Source: Algoriphagus hitonicola (GTDB lineage Bacteria > Bacteroidota > Bacteroidia > Cytophagales > Cyclobacteriaceae). Taken from it: 64,000 nucleotides of DNA. The stretch covers positions 1 through 64,000 of the forward strand of contig NZ_FOPC01000010.1 of assembly GCF_900113375.1 (NCBI RefSeq), written 5' to 3'. Position 1 is the stretch's first letter. Each line of letters opens with the position of its first letter. The notes beneath the pieces were generated by a model. It was given only the letters and a program-made list of their open reading frames with translations. It was not told where the DNA came from and searched no databases. This document shows, one piece after another, positions 51,176-60,488 of this stretch. Both the position numbers and the translations under genes were made by a program.

Positions 51176-52519
51176 CTAAACCATTGGGACTTGCCAGCCA
51201 TTGTGGTAGTTGGCTTTCATCAAATCATTGGCTTCCGAATCGGTAAACTGGTTTTTTCCGGCATCCCAATAGACTTTTTTTCCGGTTTTGTATGCGATAT
51301 TTCCCATTTGGGCGTTTATAGCAGCGACAGAGCCAGTCTGAATTGCACACTTCAGTTTGCTGACATCATTGGCTTGAACAGCCTCCACAAAATTCACCGC
51401 ATGTAAATCCAAGGCACTTGGTCCCTCCGGGCGGGTATGAGGAACTTCGGCTATTTTAGGTTTACGCTCTCCCTCGACCATTTCGGTTTCTGGGATGACT
51501 TTCCATCCTCCACGGTTCACTACGAGGGTGGCATTGTTTCCAATAAAGGCAATCCCTTCCGTAGAGCCATAATTTCCCCCATCTATACCGGTCGCATGCT
51601 CCCAAAGCATATTAAACCCATCGTATTCATAAACGGTCTGCAAGGTATCCGGCGTCTCTGAAGCATCGTCAGGATAGGCAAATTTTCCACCGGAAGCCAT
51701 CACGGATTTAGGCGCACTCACTCCCATCGCATACAGTGCGATGTCAATCTCATGCACACCCCAATCCGTCATCAATCCACCCGCATAGTCCCAAAACCAG
51801 CGAAAGTTGAAATGGAAGCGATTGGGGTTAAACTCCCGCTTCGGTGCCGGCCCCAGCCACATATCGTAATCCACTCCAGCTGGCGCAGGACCATTGGGTA
51901 AAACCGGCACTGGCTTCATCCAACCTTGATATGCCCAGCATTTCACCAGGCGGATTTGACCGAGTTTACCGGACTTTACATAATTAATGGCTTCATCGTA
52001 TTGCGAACCTGAACGCTGCCACTGCCCTACCTGAACGATTTTTCCGTATCGCTCCTGAGCCTTGACCATGATTTGGCATTCCTCGATGGTATTGGCAATG
52101 GGTTTTTCGACATAAACGTGCTTGCCCGCGGAGACCGCATCGACCATATTCAGACAATGCCAATGATCTGGCGTGCCTATGATGACTACATCAATGTTTG
52201 GATCTTCGAGCATTTTGCGATAGTCGGTGTATTGCTTTGGCCTTTTTCCTCGCTGTTTAAACACATCTTCCGTTCGCTGATCCAAAACAGACTGGTCCAC
52301 GTCTGCCAGCGCGACACAGTTAACGTTGGGCATCTTGAGATGGGCATTCATATTGGACCAGCCCATCCCTTTGCAGCCAATCAGACCATAGTTCAGCTGA
52401 TCGGAGGGTTTGATTTTTCGGGTAAATGTGCCAAAGTCTGCGGCGGTCATGATGCTGGGCATGCTTAAGCCTGCTCCGAGAAGCATGGTATTTTGTATAA
52501 ATTTTCTTCGAGAAGACAT
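51176..52519 (-). CDS. Gfo/Idh/MocA-family oxidoreductase, exported
   Basis: A 447-residue protein with a twin-arginine signal (SSRRKFIQNTMLLGAGLSMP), so it is exported folded with its cofactor. The Rossmann domain starts at LNYGLIGCKGMGWSNM and carries the family EKP motif (VYVEKPIANT); the C-terminal alpha/beta domain has a WDYAGGLMTDWGVHEID stretch with the expected catalytic His. Such enzymes oxidise sugars at C3 using bound NAD(P). It lies 98 bases downstream of a DUF1080 gene, now known to include 3-keto-disaccharide hydrolases, which suggests a 3-keto-glycoside pathway. Confidence 0.9.
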   Translation of the reverse strand: MSSRRKFIQNTMLLGAGLSMPSIMTAADFGTFTRKIKPSDQLNYGLIGCKGMGWSNMNAHLKMPNVNCVALADVDQSVLDQRTEDVFKQRGKRPKQYTDYRKMLEDPNIDVVIIGTPDHWHCLNMVDAVSAGKHVYVEKPIANTIEECQIMVKAQERYGKIVQVGQWQRSGSQYDEAINYVKSGKLGQIRLVKCWAYQGWMKPVPVLPNGPAPAGVDYDMWLGPAPKREFNPNRFHFNFRWFWDYAGGLMTDWGVHEIDIALYAMGVSAPKSVMASGGKFAYPDDASETPDTLQTVYEYDGFNMLWEHATGIDGGNYGSTEGIAFIGNNATLVVNRGGWKVIPETEMVEGERKPKIAEVPHTRPEGPSALDLHAVNFVEAVQANDVSKLKCAIQTGSVAAINAQMGNIAYKTGKKVYWDAGKNQFTDSEANDLMKANYHNGWQVPMV

Positions 52520-52617
52520 AATGGTTATTGGGTTAATGGTTATAAAATATAAGTAGGCAGTGACAGTATTCAGTTTGCAGATTTGGTGCTTATTGAAAAC
52601 CGATTCCTGTCAACTTA

Positions 52618-53385
52618 TTATAGCGGTCTGACCCAGATATTTCTAAATCTGACCGGGTTGCCATGATCCTGCAATTTGATCGGCAATTCTTCTGCATGTT
52701 CCTTATAGTTGGGAATACCGATGTATTCGGTTGGTCCGCGAAGGATCACATTATTCTGGACTACCACTCCATTGATTAATACGGTAACCGTAGCCGGTGA
52801 GGCAAGCACACCGTTTTTATCAAATCGAGGCGCTTTGAAGATAATGTCGTAATAATTCCACTCTCCAGGTGCTCGAAGGGGATTGACCAAAGGAGGATAT
52901 TGCTTATAAATAGAACCAGCTTGACCATTGGTATAGGTTTTACTCTCGTAGCTATCGAGAATCTGTACTTCATACAAACCCATGAGAAAAAAACCGGAAT
53001 TGCCTCGACCCTGTCCTTCTCCCTTGATTTCGGTAGGTGCAGACCACTCGACATGATATTGGGCATCGCCAAAGGACATTTTAGACTGAAGATCACCTTT
53101 TCCAGCCGTCACGACCAACTCTCCGTTTTCAATGTTCCATTCTGCCGGACTTGAGCCGTCTTTTGCAGAAACAAAATTATTCAAACTGCTGCCGTCAAAT
53201 AACACGATCGCATCAGATGGAGCTTGATGATTCTGAGCTCCAGGAGTGATTTTGGGAGGTACAGGGGTGTAAAATTCGGTAGCCTCAGGTGGCAAAGGCG
53301 GAGGAGTCTTCTCCTGAGCATGGGCAAAAGATCCCAGCATCACTAGTGCACTAAGGGTTAAAATGGGTTTTAATGTCATTTTCAT
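52618..53385 (-). CDS. DUF1080 (3-keto-disaccharide hydrolase-like) protein
   Basis: The ATG at 53385 gives a signal peptide ending at SFAHAQ (255 residues); a start at 53433 is also open but adds a second hydrophobic run. The DUF1080 jelly-roll fold is seen in IVLFDGSSLNNFVS, AEWNIENGELVVT, GRGNSGFFLMGLYEVQILDS and PGEWNYYDIIFKAPRF. Family members cleave glycosidic bonds of 3-keto sugars. The next gene on the strand is a Gfo/Idh/MocA oxidoreductase that could make the 3-keto substrate, so the two probably form one short periplasmic pathway. Confidence 0.88.
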   Translation of the reverse strand: MKMTLKPILTLSALVMLGSFAHAQEKTPPPLPPEATEFYTPVPPKITPGAQNHQAPSDAIVLFDGSSLNNFVSAKDGSSPAEWNIENGELVVTAGKGDLQSKMSFGDAQYHVEWSAPTEIKGEGQGRGNSGFFLMGLYEVQILDSYESKTYTNGQAGSIYKQYPPLVNPLRAPGEWNYYDIIFKAPRFDKNGVLASPATVTVLINGVVVQNNVILRGPTEYIGIPNYKEHAEELPIKLQDHGNPVRFRNIWVRPL

Positions 53386-53514
53386 AGCAAAGATTATTAG
53401 GAATGAGAATTTAATGCAATAAATTAAACCCAAAAGTCCTCAATCAAAAAACCATTGATGGATTTTTAATTGTATAAGGTTTCATCTTTCCTAAATTTCA
53501 GAAAATTTCACCCT

Positions 53515-56052
53515 ATGAAAAAACATTACTTCTTAACATTATTCACCTGGTTTACTGCATTTTCGGCATTCGCTCAGGTTGATTATTTTTTCCCAGGCGA
53601 AACCTTTGACCCGGCAATTCCCTCACCCGAGGAATTTTTGGGCTATCCTGTTGGCGATTGGCACACCCGCTACGATTTGATTGTCAAGTATTATGAAAAA
53701 CTAGATGAAGTTTCTGATTTGGCAAAGTTGCAAACCATAGGATACACCCATGAGCATCGGCCAAAAATTATTTTGACCATTGCCTCCGGCCAAAATATCG
53801 AAGACCTTGAAACAATCCGACAGCGACAAGTTCAGCTCGCGGATCCTTCCCAGCCCAAACCTGATGTCAGCCAAATGCCGGCTATCGTCCAATTAGGCTA
53901 TGGAGTTCACGGAAACGAACCCTCCTCAGCGGAGGCCGCTTTGCTAACTGCGTATTGGCTGCTCGCCTCTCAGTCAGAATTGGCGCAAAATCTCCGAGCA
54001 GAAGCTGTGGTCCACTTTGATCCCACACTCAATCCCGATGGACGCGATCGACACAGTTTATGGGCAAATTCAAACAAAGGCTTCCCTCCTGTCGCTGATC
54101 CTCTCGATCGGGAGCATAATGAAGCCTGGCCAGGCGGCAGAACCAATCATTACTGGTTTGATTTGAATCGCGACTGGCTTCCTTTGGCACATCCGGAATC
54201 TCAAGTGAAAGTAGAGTGGTATCATCAATGGTACCCCAATGTGACTACAGATTTTCATGAAATGGGAACAAATAGTACCTATTTCTTCGAACCTACCAAG
54301 CCCTATGGCTCAGAGAATCCTGTCGTTCCGAGAAAAAATTACGATGAAATCAATCCCCTTTTCGCCAGCTATTTCGCCAAATACATGGATGAAATCGGCA
54401 GTCTGTATTGGACCAAAGAAGTCTTTGACAACAGTTATCCTGGCTATGGTTCGACCTATCCGGATATTCATGGCGGTCTAGGATTGGTATTTGAAACTGC
54501 GAGTAGCCGGGGTCATCTGCAAGCCAGTCAGCGGGGAGATATTTCTTTTGCTTTTACCATCAGAAACCACGTAGTTAATTCTATGGCCACGCTAGAAGCT
54601 TCACTGGATAATCGGGAATACATGCATGATTACCTCCGCGAATTTTTCGAAACTGCCGTAGCTGAAGGTGCGAAAGACCCGGCTAAAAACTACGTGTTCG
54701 GAGACGAATTTGATCAAGGAAGAAATCGGCTTTTTCTTCAATTTCTAATCGATCACCAAATCAAAGTCTATGAAAATTCGGAGGATTTGAATCTGAATGG
54801 TCAGGAATTCAAAAAGGAATCTTCTTGGATAGTTCCCACCAATCAACCGCAATATCGAATGGTCCGGACGATGTTTGAATATGAAAAGGAATTTGCCGAT
54901 TCGGTATTTTACGATGCCTCAGCCTGGACCATGGCAGCAGCTTACGGCATTCCGTTTGGAGCCTCTCCTTCCGCTGATCCGGGTAGCGAAATCACTGAAG
55001 TTAGCCTGCCTAAATTTGAATTTCCCAGCGAAAATGCCTATGCCTACTTGCTGGATTGGACGGATTATTTCGCCCCAAAAATGCTCCATGAAATGCAGGA
55101 AGCAGGAATTCATGTAGAAATGATCAATCGTCCATTTACCGCACAGACTCAAGAAGGAGCCGTCGAATTTTCTGCTGGAACCTTGATGATACCAATGGGC
55201 TTTCAAAAATTGGAAAAAGAAGAAATCCGAGAAAAACTCGCGGATCTCGCTGAATCAAATCATCAGCAAATTTATGGGGTGCAAACTGGACTAAACCTGA
55301 GCGGAATCGACTTGGGCTCCAATCTGGTAGGTGCGGTAGAAAAGCCAAAAGTTCTTATGCTCGTCGGTCCGGGAGTTTCTTCCTATGAAGCCGGAGAAAT
55401 CTGGCATTTGATGGACACCAAAGTTGGGATGCCGATTACCAAAGTGAATTCTGATAATTTTGGAAGGGTTAACCTATTCGATTATACTACGCTGATTTTA
55501 CCTTCAGGAAATTACAATTCCATTGAGGGGAATTCCCTGGAGCATCTCAAAGATTGGATCAACCGTGGCGGAACGGTCATTTCTTTTAAAACCGCAAGCC
55601 TTTGGCTGAATAGAAATGAAATTACTTCGGAGGAATTGATAGAGTCGGAAAACAAAGATCCACAGAGCTTGCCTTTTGCTGTTCGTCGGGATTTTGAAGG
55701 CGCCAAAGAACTCGGTGGTAGCATTTACATGGCGAAGTTGGATCTATCCCATCCAATCGCTTATGGTTACCATCAGGAAAATCTGCCAGTCTATCGAAAC
55801 AATTCAATTTTTGTAAAACCAAGCAAAAACAAATACCTGACTCCGATTAAGTATTCCGAAAATCCCCATTTGGGTGGCTATGTTTCTGATGCCAATTTGG
55901 AATTGCTTAAGCAAAGTGCCGGAGTACTCATCTCACCAGTTGGTCAAGGTCGGGTGGTTCATTTCTTTGATAGTCCAAATTTCAGGGGAACCTGGTTCGG
56001 AACCAACAAACTGTTTTTAAATGCAGTCTTCTTCGGAGAGACGATGAACTAA
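53515..56052 (+). CDS. M14-family zinc peptidase, large secreted
   Basis: The ATG at 53515 gives a signal peptide ending near SAFAQ (845 residues). The M14 domain (about 50-350) has zinc ligands H132 and E135 (VHGNEPSS) and H248 (TDFHEMG), substrate site NPDGRDRHSLW and DLNRDW, and catalytic E327 in GLVFETAS. The remaining 500 residues include a Rossmann-like part (VLMLVGPGVSSYEAGEIW, TLILPSGNYN, GGTVISFKTAS) that resembles a class I glutamine-amidotransferase fold, a common C-terminal addition in these large M14 proteins. It probably digests peptides outside the cytoplasm. Confidence 0.88.
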   Translation: MKKHYFLTLFTWFTAFSAFAQVDYFFPGETFDPAIPSPEEFLGYPVGDWHTRYDLIVKYYEKLDEVSDLAKLQTIGYTHEHRPKIILTIASGQNIEDLETIRQRQVQLADPSQPKPDVSQMPAIVQLGYGVHGNEPSSAEAALLTAYWLLASQSELAQNLRAEAVVHFDPTLNPDGRDRHSLWANSNKGFPPVADPLDREHNEAWPGGRTNHYWFDLNRDWLPLAHPESQVKVEWYHQWYPNVTTDFHEMGTNSTYFFEPTKPYGSENPVVPRKNYDEINPLFASYFAKYMDEIGSLYWTKEVFDNSYPGYGSTYPDIHGGLGLVFETASSRGHLQASQRGDISFAFTIRNHVVNSMATLEASLDNREYMHDYLREFFETAVAEGAKDPAKNYVFGDEFDQGRNRLFLQFLIDHQIKVYENSEDLNLNGQEFKKESSWIVPTNQPQYRMVRTMFEYEKEFADSVFYDASAWTMAAAYGIPFGASPSADPGSEITEVSLPKFEFPSENAYAYLLDWTDYFAPKMLHEMQEAGIHVEMINRPFTAQTQEGAVEFSAGTLMIPMGFQKLEKEEIREKLADLAESNHQQIYGVQTGLNLSGIDLGSNLVGAVEKPKVLMLVGPGVSSYEAGEIWHLMDTKVGMPITKVNSDNFGRVNLFDYTTLILPSGNYNSIEGNSLEHLKDWINRGGTVISFKTASLWLNRNEITSEELIESENKDPQSLPFAVRRDFEGAKELGGSIYMAKLDLSHPIAYGYHQENLPVYRNNSIFVKPSKNKYLTPIKYSENPHLGGYVSDANLELLKQSAGVLISPVGQGRVVHFFDSPNFRGTWFGTNKLFLNAVFFGETMN

Positions 56053-56074
56053 CAGCAAAACTTTCAGAACCTTT

Positions 56075-56105
56075 TAAGGGCAGCCCAACAGCTGCCTTTT
56101 TTTTA
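56075..56105 (+). terminator. Terminator after large M14 peptidase
   Basis: AGGGCAGC pairs with GCTGCCTT around a six-base loop (stem 56079-56084 with 56091-56096) and is followed by a T run. It lies 25 bases past the stop codon. Confidence 0.75.
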
Positions 56106-56113
56106 TAAATAAA

Positions 56114-56581
56114 CTAGGCGATGATCTCCAACAAGGTCCCTGACCCCCTACTGACCATTTTCCACATTCCAAAATCGAATTCAATGATTCCTAAATTCCC
56201 GGGTTGCAGATTGATATAGGAGCTTTCCGAAAGCAGAGATAACAGTAAACTGATCGTAGGATTGTGGCCGACGATCAAGCAGGATTCGACCGAATCGGGC
56301 AGAGATTCCAACAGTACAATTAACTGATTGAGATCCCCGGTATAGATTTTCTCAACCTCCTGACGGGCCTTGATTAAGACCACATTTCCAAAAATCTCCG
56401 CAGTCTCCAAAGTCCGAGTTGCTGGCGAACAAAACATAAAATCAATAGAATCTTGCGTTTTCAATACAGTTTTGGCCACTTTTAATACGGTTGATTTTCC
56501 TCTTAGAGTCAATCTCCGTTTAAAATCCGTATCTTCCCCAAAACCTGCCTCTCCATGACGCAGGAGAAATAACTTCTTCAT
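56114..56581 (-). CDS. SixA-type histidine phosphatase
   Basis: A 155-residue member of the histidine phosphatase superfamily. The catalytic RHG is in LFLLRHGEAGF, the second Arg in FCSPATRTLETA, and the late His in LIVGHNPTISLLL. Length and layout are those of SixA, a phosphohistidine phosphatase that acts on histidine phosphotransfer proteins. It is a lone gene, divergent from topA. Confidence 0.85.
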   Translation of the reverse strand: MKKLFLLRHGEAGFGEDTDFKRRLTLRGKSTVLKVAKTVLKTQDSIDFMFCSPATRTLETAEIFGNVVLIKARQEVEKIYTGDLNQLIVLLESLPDSVESCLIVGHNPTISLLLSLLSESSYINLQPGNLGIIEFDFGMWKMVSRGSGTLLEIIA

Positions 56582-56736
56582 TTGTAGCTAATTTAATCCC
56601 CAACTTTATGCAAATAAAAGGCCAATAAGAGCTTCATCGAATCAATCCATTCGAGCATTTATTTGGAGGTGAAAACAATGCCCTCTATTTTTAGCTTTTC
56701 AAAACGAGCCCTAGGCTCATCAACTCTTGCCTTTTT

Positions 56737-59061
56737 ATGTCAAAAAATCTTGTTATAGTCGAGTCACCCGCCAAAGCCAAAACCATCGAAGGATATTTGG
56801 GAAAGGATTTTAAAGTGACCTCCAGTTATGGTCACGTGAGAGACTTGCCTAAAGGTGATAAAGCCATTGATATTAAAAACCGGTTCAAACCGACCTACGA
56901 AGTCACTGCAGATAAAAAAGAAGTCATCAAAAACCTCAAAAATCTAGTCAAAGATGCCGAGATGATTTACCTGGCAAGTGATGATGACCGTGAGGGAGAA
57001 GCCATTTCTTGGCATCTCAAAGAGGTACTCAATCTAAAGGATGAAAATACCAAGCGGATTGTTTTCCGGGAAATCACCAAAAATGCCATAACCAAAGCCA
57101 TCGAAAACCCGAGAGGAATCGATTATGATTTGGTGAATGCACAGCAGGCGAGACGGATTTTGGATCGCTTGGTGGGTTTTGAACTCTCTCCTGTTCTTTG
57201 GAAAAAAATCAAAACGGGACTTTCGGCAGGCCGTGTTCAGTCTGTGGCTGTTCGGTTGATCGTCGAGCGAGAGCGTGAAATCGAAGCCCACAAAGCAAAA
57301 TCCTCTTTTAGAATCACCGCCCAATTTGAGGCAGACGGCAAGAGTTTTCAGGCAGAATTGCCCAAGAAATTTCCGACCAAAGAAGAGGCGGAAGCTTTTC
57401 TGAAAGAATGCCTAAGCGCTGAGTTTTCTGTCGGAAATCTGGAGAAAAAACCAGCCAAAAAATCTCCCGCACCGCCTTTTACCACTTCTACCCTTCAGCA
57501 GGAAGCCAGTAGAAAGCTCTACTTCTCAGTGGCGCAGACCATGTCTGTAGCCCAGAAACTCTACGAAGCCGGTAAAATCTCCTACATGCGTACCGACAGT
57601 GTCAACCTGTCTGAGGATGCGATGAAATCTGCCGAGGATGCAATCAAAAACGACTTTGGAAATCAATATCACAAAGCCAGAAAATACAGTACCAAATCTG
57701 AAAGCGCACAGGAAGCACACGAAGCCATCCGACCCACGGATTTTTCCAAATCAGAAGTCAGCGGTGACCGAAATGAACAGCGGCTTTACGAACTGATCTG
57801 GAAGCGGGCGATCGCCTCTCAGATGTCAGACGCAGAACTCGAAAAAACCAATGTAACAATCACCGTTTCCAATTCGGATCTGACCCTTAGCGCTCAGGGA
57901 GAAGTCATCAAATTTGACGGATTTTTGAAAGTCTATCTGGAAAGTACGGATGATGAAAACGAGGAAGAAGAAAGCAACAGCAAATCGCTGCTACCTCCGA
58001 TGAAAATCGGACAGGAGCTGAAGCTTCTCGAAATGAAAGCCCGGGAATCATTTACCCGAGCAGCTCCGAGATATACGGAAGCTTCTCTGGTGAAAAAGCT
58101 CGAAGAACTCGGTATCGGACGCCCGTCTACCTATGCGCCGACGATTTCAACCATTCAAAAGCGGGAATATGTGATTAAGGAAAGCCGGGATGGCACACCG
58201 AGAAATTATCAGGAAATGATCATTTCGAAGGGTGAATTTTCCGAAAGCTCCAAAACCGAAATCACGGGTGCTGAAAAACAAAAGCTTTTCCCGACCAATA
58301 TCGCGATGGTCGTCAATGATTTTCTTGTGGAGCATTTCCCCAATGTCATCGATGTGAATTTTACTGCACGGGTAGAAAAAGAGTTTGATGATATCGCAGC
58401 AGGTGGACAGGATTGGCAGGATATGATTGATGGATTTTATGGCAAATTTCATCACAGTGTCGAGGAGACGGAGCAAGTTTCCCGACAGGACGTGAATAGC
58501 AGCCGATATCTGGGTGATCACCCGGTCAGCGGAAAACCGGTAACTGCACGTTTGGGTCGATTTGGGCCACTTGTGCAAATCGGAGACAGTGAGGATGAGG
58601 AAAAGCAGTTTGCCAGCCTGAAAAAAGGCCAGTTTATCGAAAACATCAGCATGGAAGATGCACTTGAACTTTTCAAATTACCGAGAGACGTGGGGATGTT
58701 TGAAGATAAAAAAATGGTGGCAGCTATCGGAAGATTCGGTCCATACATTCGACATGATGGCAATTTCTTTTCTTTGCAAAAAGAGCAGGATCCACTGAGC
58801 ATAAACGAAGAAGAAGCGATCCAACTCATCAAGGATAAGCGCGAAGCCGATGCTAAGAAACACATCAAGAGTTTTGATGAAAATCCTGAGATCCAAATCC
58901 TCAATGGAAGATGGGGTCCTTACATCAAGTTTGGCAAAAACAATTATAAAATTCCAAAAGATAAGGAAGCAGAGGAGCTGACCTACCAAGAAACAATAGA
59001 AATCATCGAAAATCAGCCAGAGCCTAAGAAAAAAGGTGGTCGATTTGCGAAGAAAAAGTAA
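56737..59061 (+). CDS. topA: DNA topoisomerase I (type IA)
   Basis: A 774-residue enzyme that relaxes negative supercoils. The N-terminal Toprim domain starts LVIVESPAKAKTIEGYLG and includes DDDREGEAISWH; the active-site Tyr is Y283 in KISYMRTDS, and FTRAAPRYTEASLVKKLEE and GIGRPSTYAP follow. The C terminus carries Toprim_C_rpt repeats (GRFGPYIRHDGNFFSLQ, RWGPYIKFGKNNYKIPK) rather than Cys4 zinc fingers, as usual in Bacteroidota, and ends in a Lys-rich tail. A hairpin shared with the convergent SusD gene ends the transcript. Confidence 0.96.
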   Translation: MSKNLVIVESPAKAKTIEGYLGKDFKVTSSYGHVRDLPKGDKAIDIKNRFKPTYEVTADKKEVIKNLKNLVKDAEMIYLASDDDREGEAISWHLKEVLNLKDENTKRIVFREITKNAITKAIENPRGIDYDLVNAQQARRILDRLVGFELSPVLWKKIKTGLSAGRVQSVAVRLIVEREREIEAHKAKSSFRITAQFEADGKSFQAELPKKFPTKEEAEAFLKECLSAEFSVGNLEKKPAKKSPAPPFTTSTLQQEASRKLYFSVAQTMSVAQKLYEAGKISYMRTDSVNLSEDAMKSAEDAIKNDFGNQYHKARKYSTKSESAQEAHEAIRPTDFSKSEVSGDRNEQRLYELIWKRAIASQMSDAELEKTNVTITVSNSDLTLSAQGEVIKFDGFLKVYLESTDDENEEEESNSKSLLPPMKIGQELKLLEMKARESFTRAAPRYTEASLVKKLEELGIGRPSTYAPTISTIQKREYVIKESRDGTPRNYQEMIISKGEFSESSKTEITGAEKQKLFPTNIAMVVNDFLVEHFPNVIDVNFTARVEKEFDDIAAGGQDWQDMIDGFYGKFHHSVEETEQVSRQDVNSSRYLGDHPVSGKPVTARLGRFGPLVQIGDSEDEEKQFASLKKGQFIENISMEDALELFKLPRDVGMFEDKKMVAAIGRFGPYIRHDGNFFSLQKEQDPLSINEEEAIQLIKDKREADAKKHIKSFDENPEIQILNGRWGPYIKFGKNNYKIPKDKEAEELTYQETIEIIENQPEPKKKGGRFAKKK

Positions 59062-59082
59062 TTTCAACAAAATCAAATTCAA

Positions 59083-59116
59083 AAAAAAGACTGGCCAATT
59101 GACCAGTCTTTTTTGC
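59083..59116. terminator. Bidirectional terminator between topA and SusD gene
   Basis: AAAAGACTGG (59085-59094) pairs with CCAGTCTTTT (59103-59112), flanked by A and T runs on both sides. It separates two convergent genes and can serve both. Confidence 0.85.
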
Positions 59117-59132
59117 TTTTTTATTCATTTTA

Positions 59133-60476
59133 TTACAAAGTTTCATACCCTGGGTTTTGTTCTAAAGCTCCCTCTTCCGAAACCTGCAATTCGTTTCGTG
59201 GAATCGGGAAGACCTTTCTAAAGTCCGGCATATCCAACACCTCTTCCACCCGGTCAAACCGGACCAAATCAAAGAATCGGTGTCCTTCATAGTTTAATTC
59301 GATCCTTCTTTCCTGTAAGAGCACATCGATAAAATTATCCATACTGGCAACAGAAGTTATTTCTGACAACCCTGCACGCTCTCGAATCACATTTATATCC
59401 GAAAGGCCAGCTTGAGGATCATCGGATCGCATTGCAGCGGCCTCCGCTCGAATCAAATAAATTTCGGCCAATCTGAAGATTTTGGCATTATTGGAGTTGT
59501 TTCCGTCGGGGTACTTTAGCGTTCTGTTGGCATTTCTCGAAAAACCAAAAAAGGCTGCTCTTGCATCACCAGCTTCAATGGCATTCAAGAGGCTCTCATC
59601 CACATTATATTCATCTCTGCGAATCGCAAAGGTGTTGTATGCACTTTGATCCTGATCATTGAATTCCAAATCGAAAATACTCTCTTCGCTGGGATCCAGT
59701 GTATTGTACACATCAGAGAGGTCCGCAGCTAACGTAGCAGGTCCATTCTGAATGAGCTCATCGGCTGCAGCAAAGGCCCGTTCGTAATTTTTCTGATATA
59801 GGGCAACTCTTGCCTGTAGTCCCAAAGTGGCCCAATAATTCATTCTACCAGGATCATCTGTTCCTGTTAAAAGAGAAAGAGCCGTTTCGATATCATTATT
59901 GATCTGAAGGTAAGTATCGGAAACACTGCTTCTACTTAGATTGGGAATCAAATTGAAATCATTGTTTTCGACCGGCTCAAGTAGAAGCGGCATGCCGAAT
60001 CTAGAGTCCAAGTCATAATGCTCCCCATAAACGCGCAACAAATCAAAATAGGCCATAGCCCTCAAGGCATGCGCTTCACCCAACACTTGGTTTTTATTTC
60101 CAAAATTTGCCTCATCCAAGCCGGGAACCTCTGTCACCAGAAGATTGGTAATATTGATAACTTGATAGATGTCTACCCAAGCTGAACTTACCCAAAGATT
60201 AGAAAAGGGCACAGCTTTCTGATCAATCTCCAACTGAGAATCAAAGAAACCCTGATAAATCGCATTATCAGCAATTAAATCATTGTTTAGGACATATTCT
60301 ACCCCATAGTAAGCATCTGATCCCATCGAGGAGTAAGCTCCATTTAGGATCGCATTTGCCGATGCTCCGTCTGCCAAAGCAGTATTTGCATCCAAGGCAG
60401 TCTGAGGATCGGGTTCGAGGACGTTACAGGCCCCCATTACTAGAATTAGTGAGAAAAACGATAGTATCTTTTTCAT
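59133..60476 (-). CDS. SusD/RagB-family nutrient-binding lipoprotein
   Basis: A 447-residue lipoprotein with a lipobox (LVMGAC, C17). It shows the SusD alpha-helical TPR scaffold, with EAHALRAMAYFDLLRVYG and EIYLIRAEAAAMRSDDP, and ends RVEEVLDMPDFRKVFPIP followed by NPGYE, as in RagB/SusD proteins. It caps the SusC channel encoded 12 bases upstream. No glycoside hydrolase or peptidase is co-oriented in the operon, so the ligand is not evident. The gene is somewhat shorter than classical SusD (about 500-550). Confidence 0.93.
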   Translation of the reverse strand: MKKILSFFSLILVMGACNVLEPDPQTALDANTALADGASANAILNGAYSSMGSDAYYGVEYVLNNDLIADNAIYQGFFDSQLEIDQKAVPFSNLWVSSAWVDIYQVINITNLLVTEVPGLDEANFGNKNQVLGEAHALRAMAYFDLLRVYGEHYDLDSRFGMPLLLEPVENNDFNLIPNLSRSSVSDTYLQINNDIETALSLLTGTDDPGRMNYWATLGLQARVALYQKNYERAFAAADELIQNGPATLAADLSDVYNTLDPSEESIFDLEFNDQDQSAYNTFAIRRDEYNVDESLLNAIEAGDARAAFFGFSRNANRTLKYPDGNNSNNAKIFRLAEIYLIRAEAAAMRSDDPQAGLSDINVIRERAGLSEITSVASMDNFIDVLLQERRIELNYEGHRFFDLVRFDRVEEVLDMPDFRKVFPIPRNELQVSEEGALEQNPGYETL

Positions 60477-60488
60477 AATCTTTCTGTA

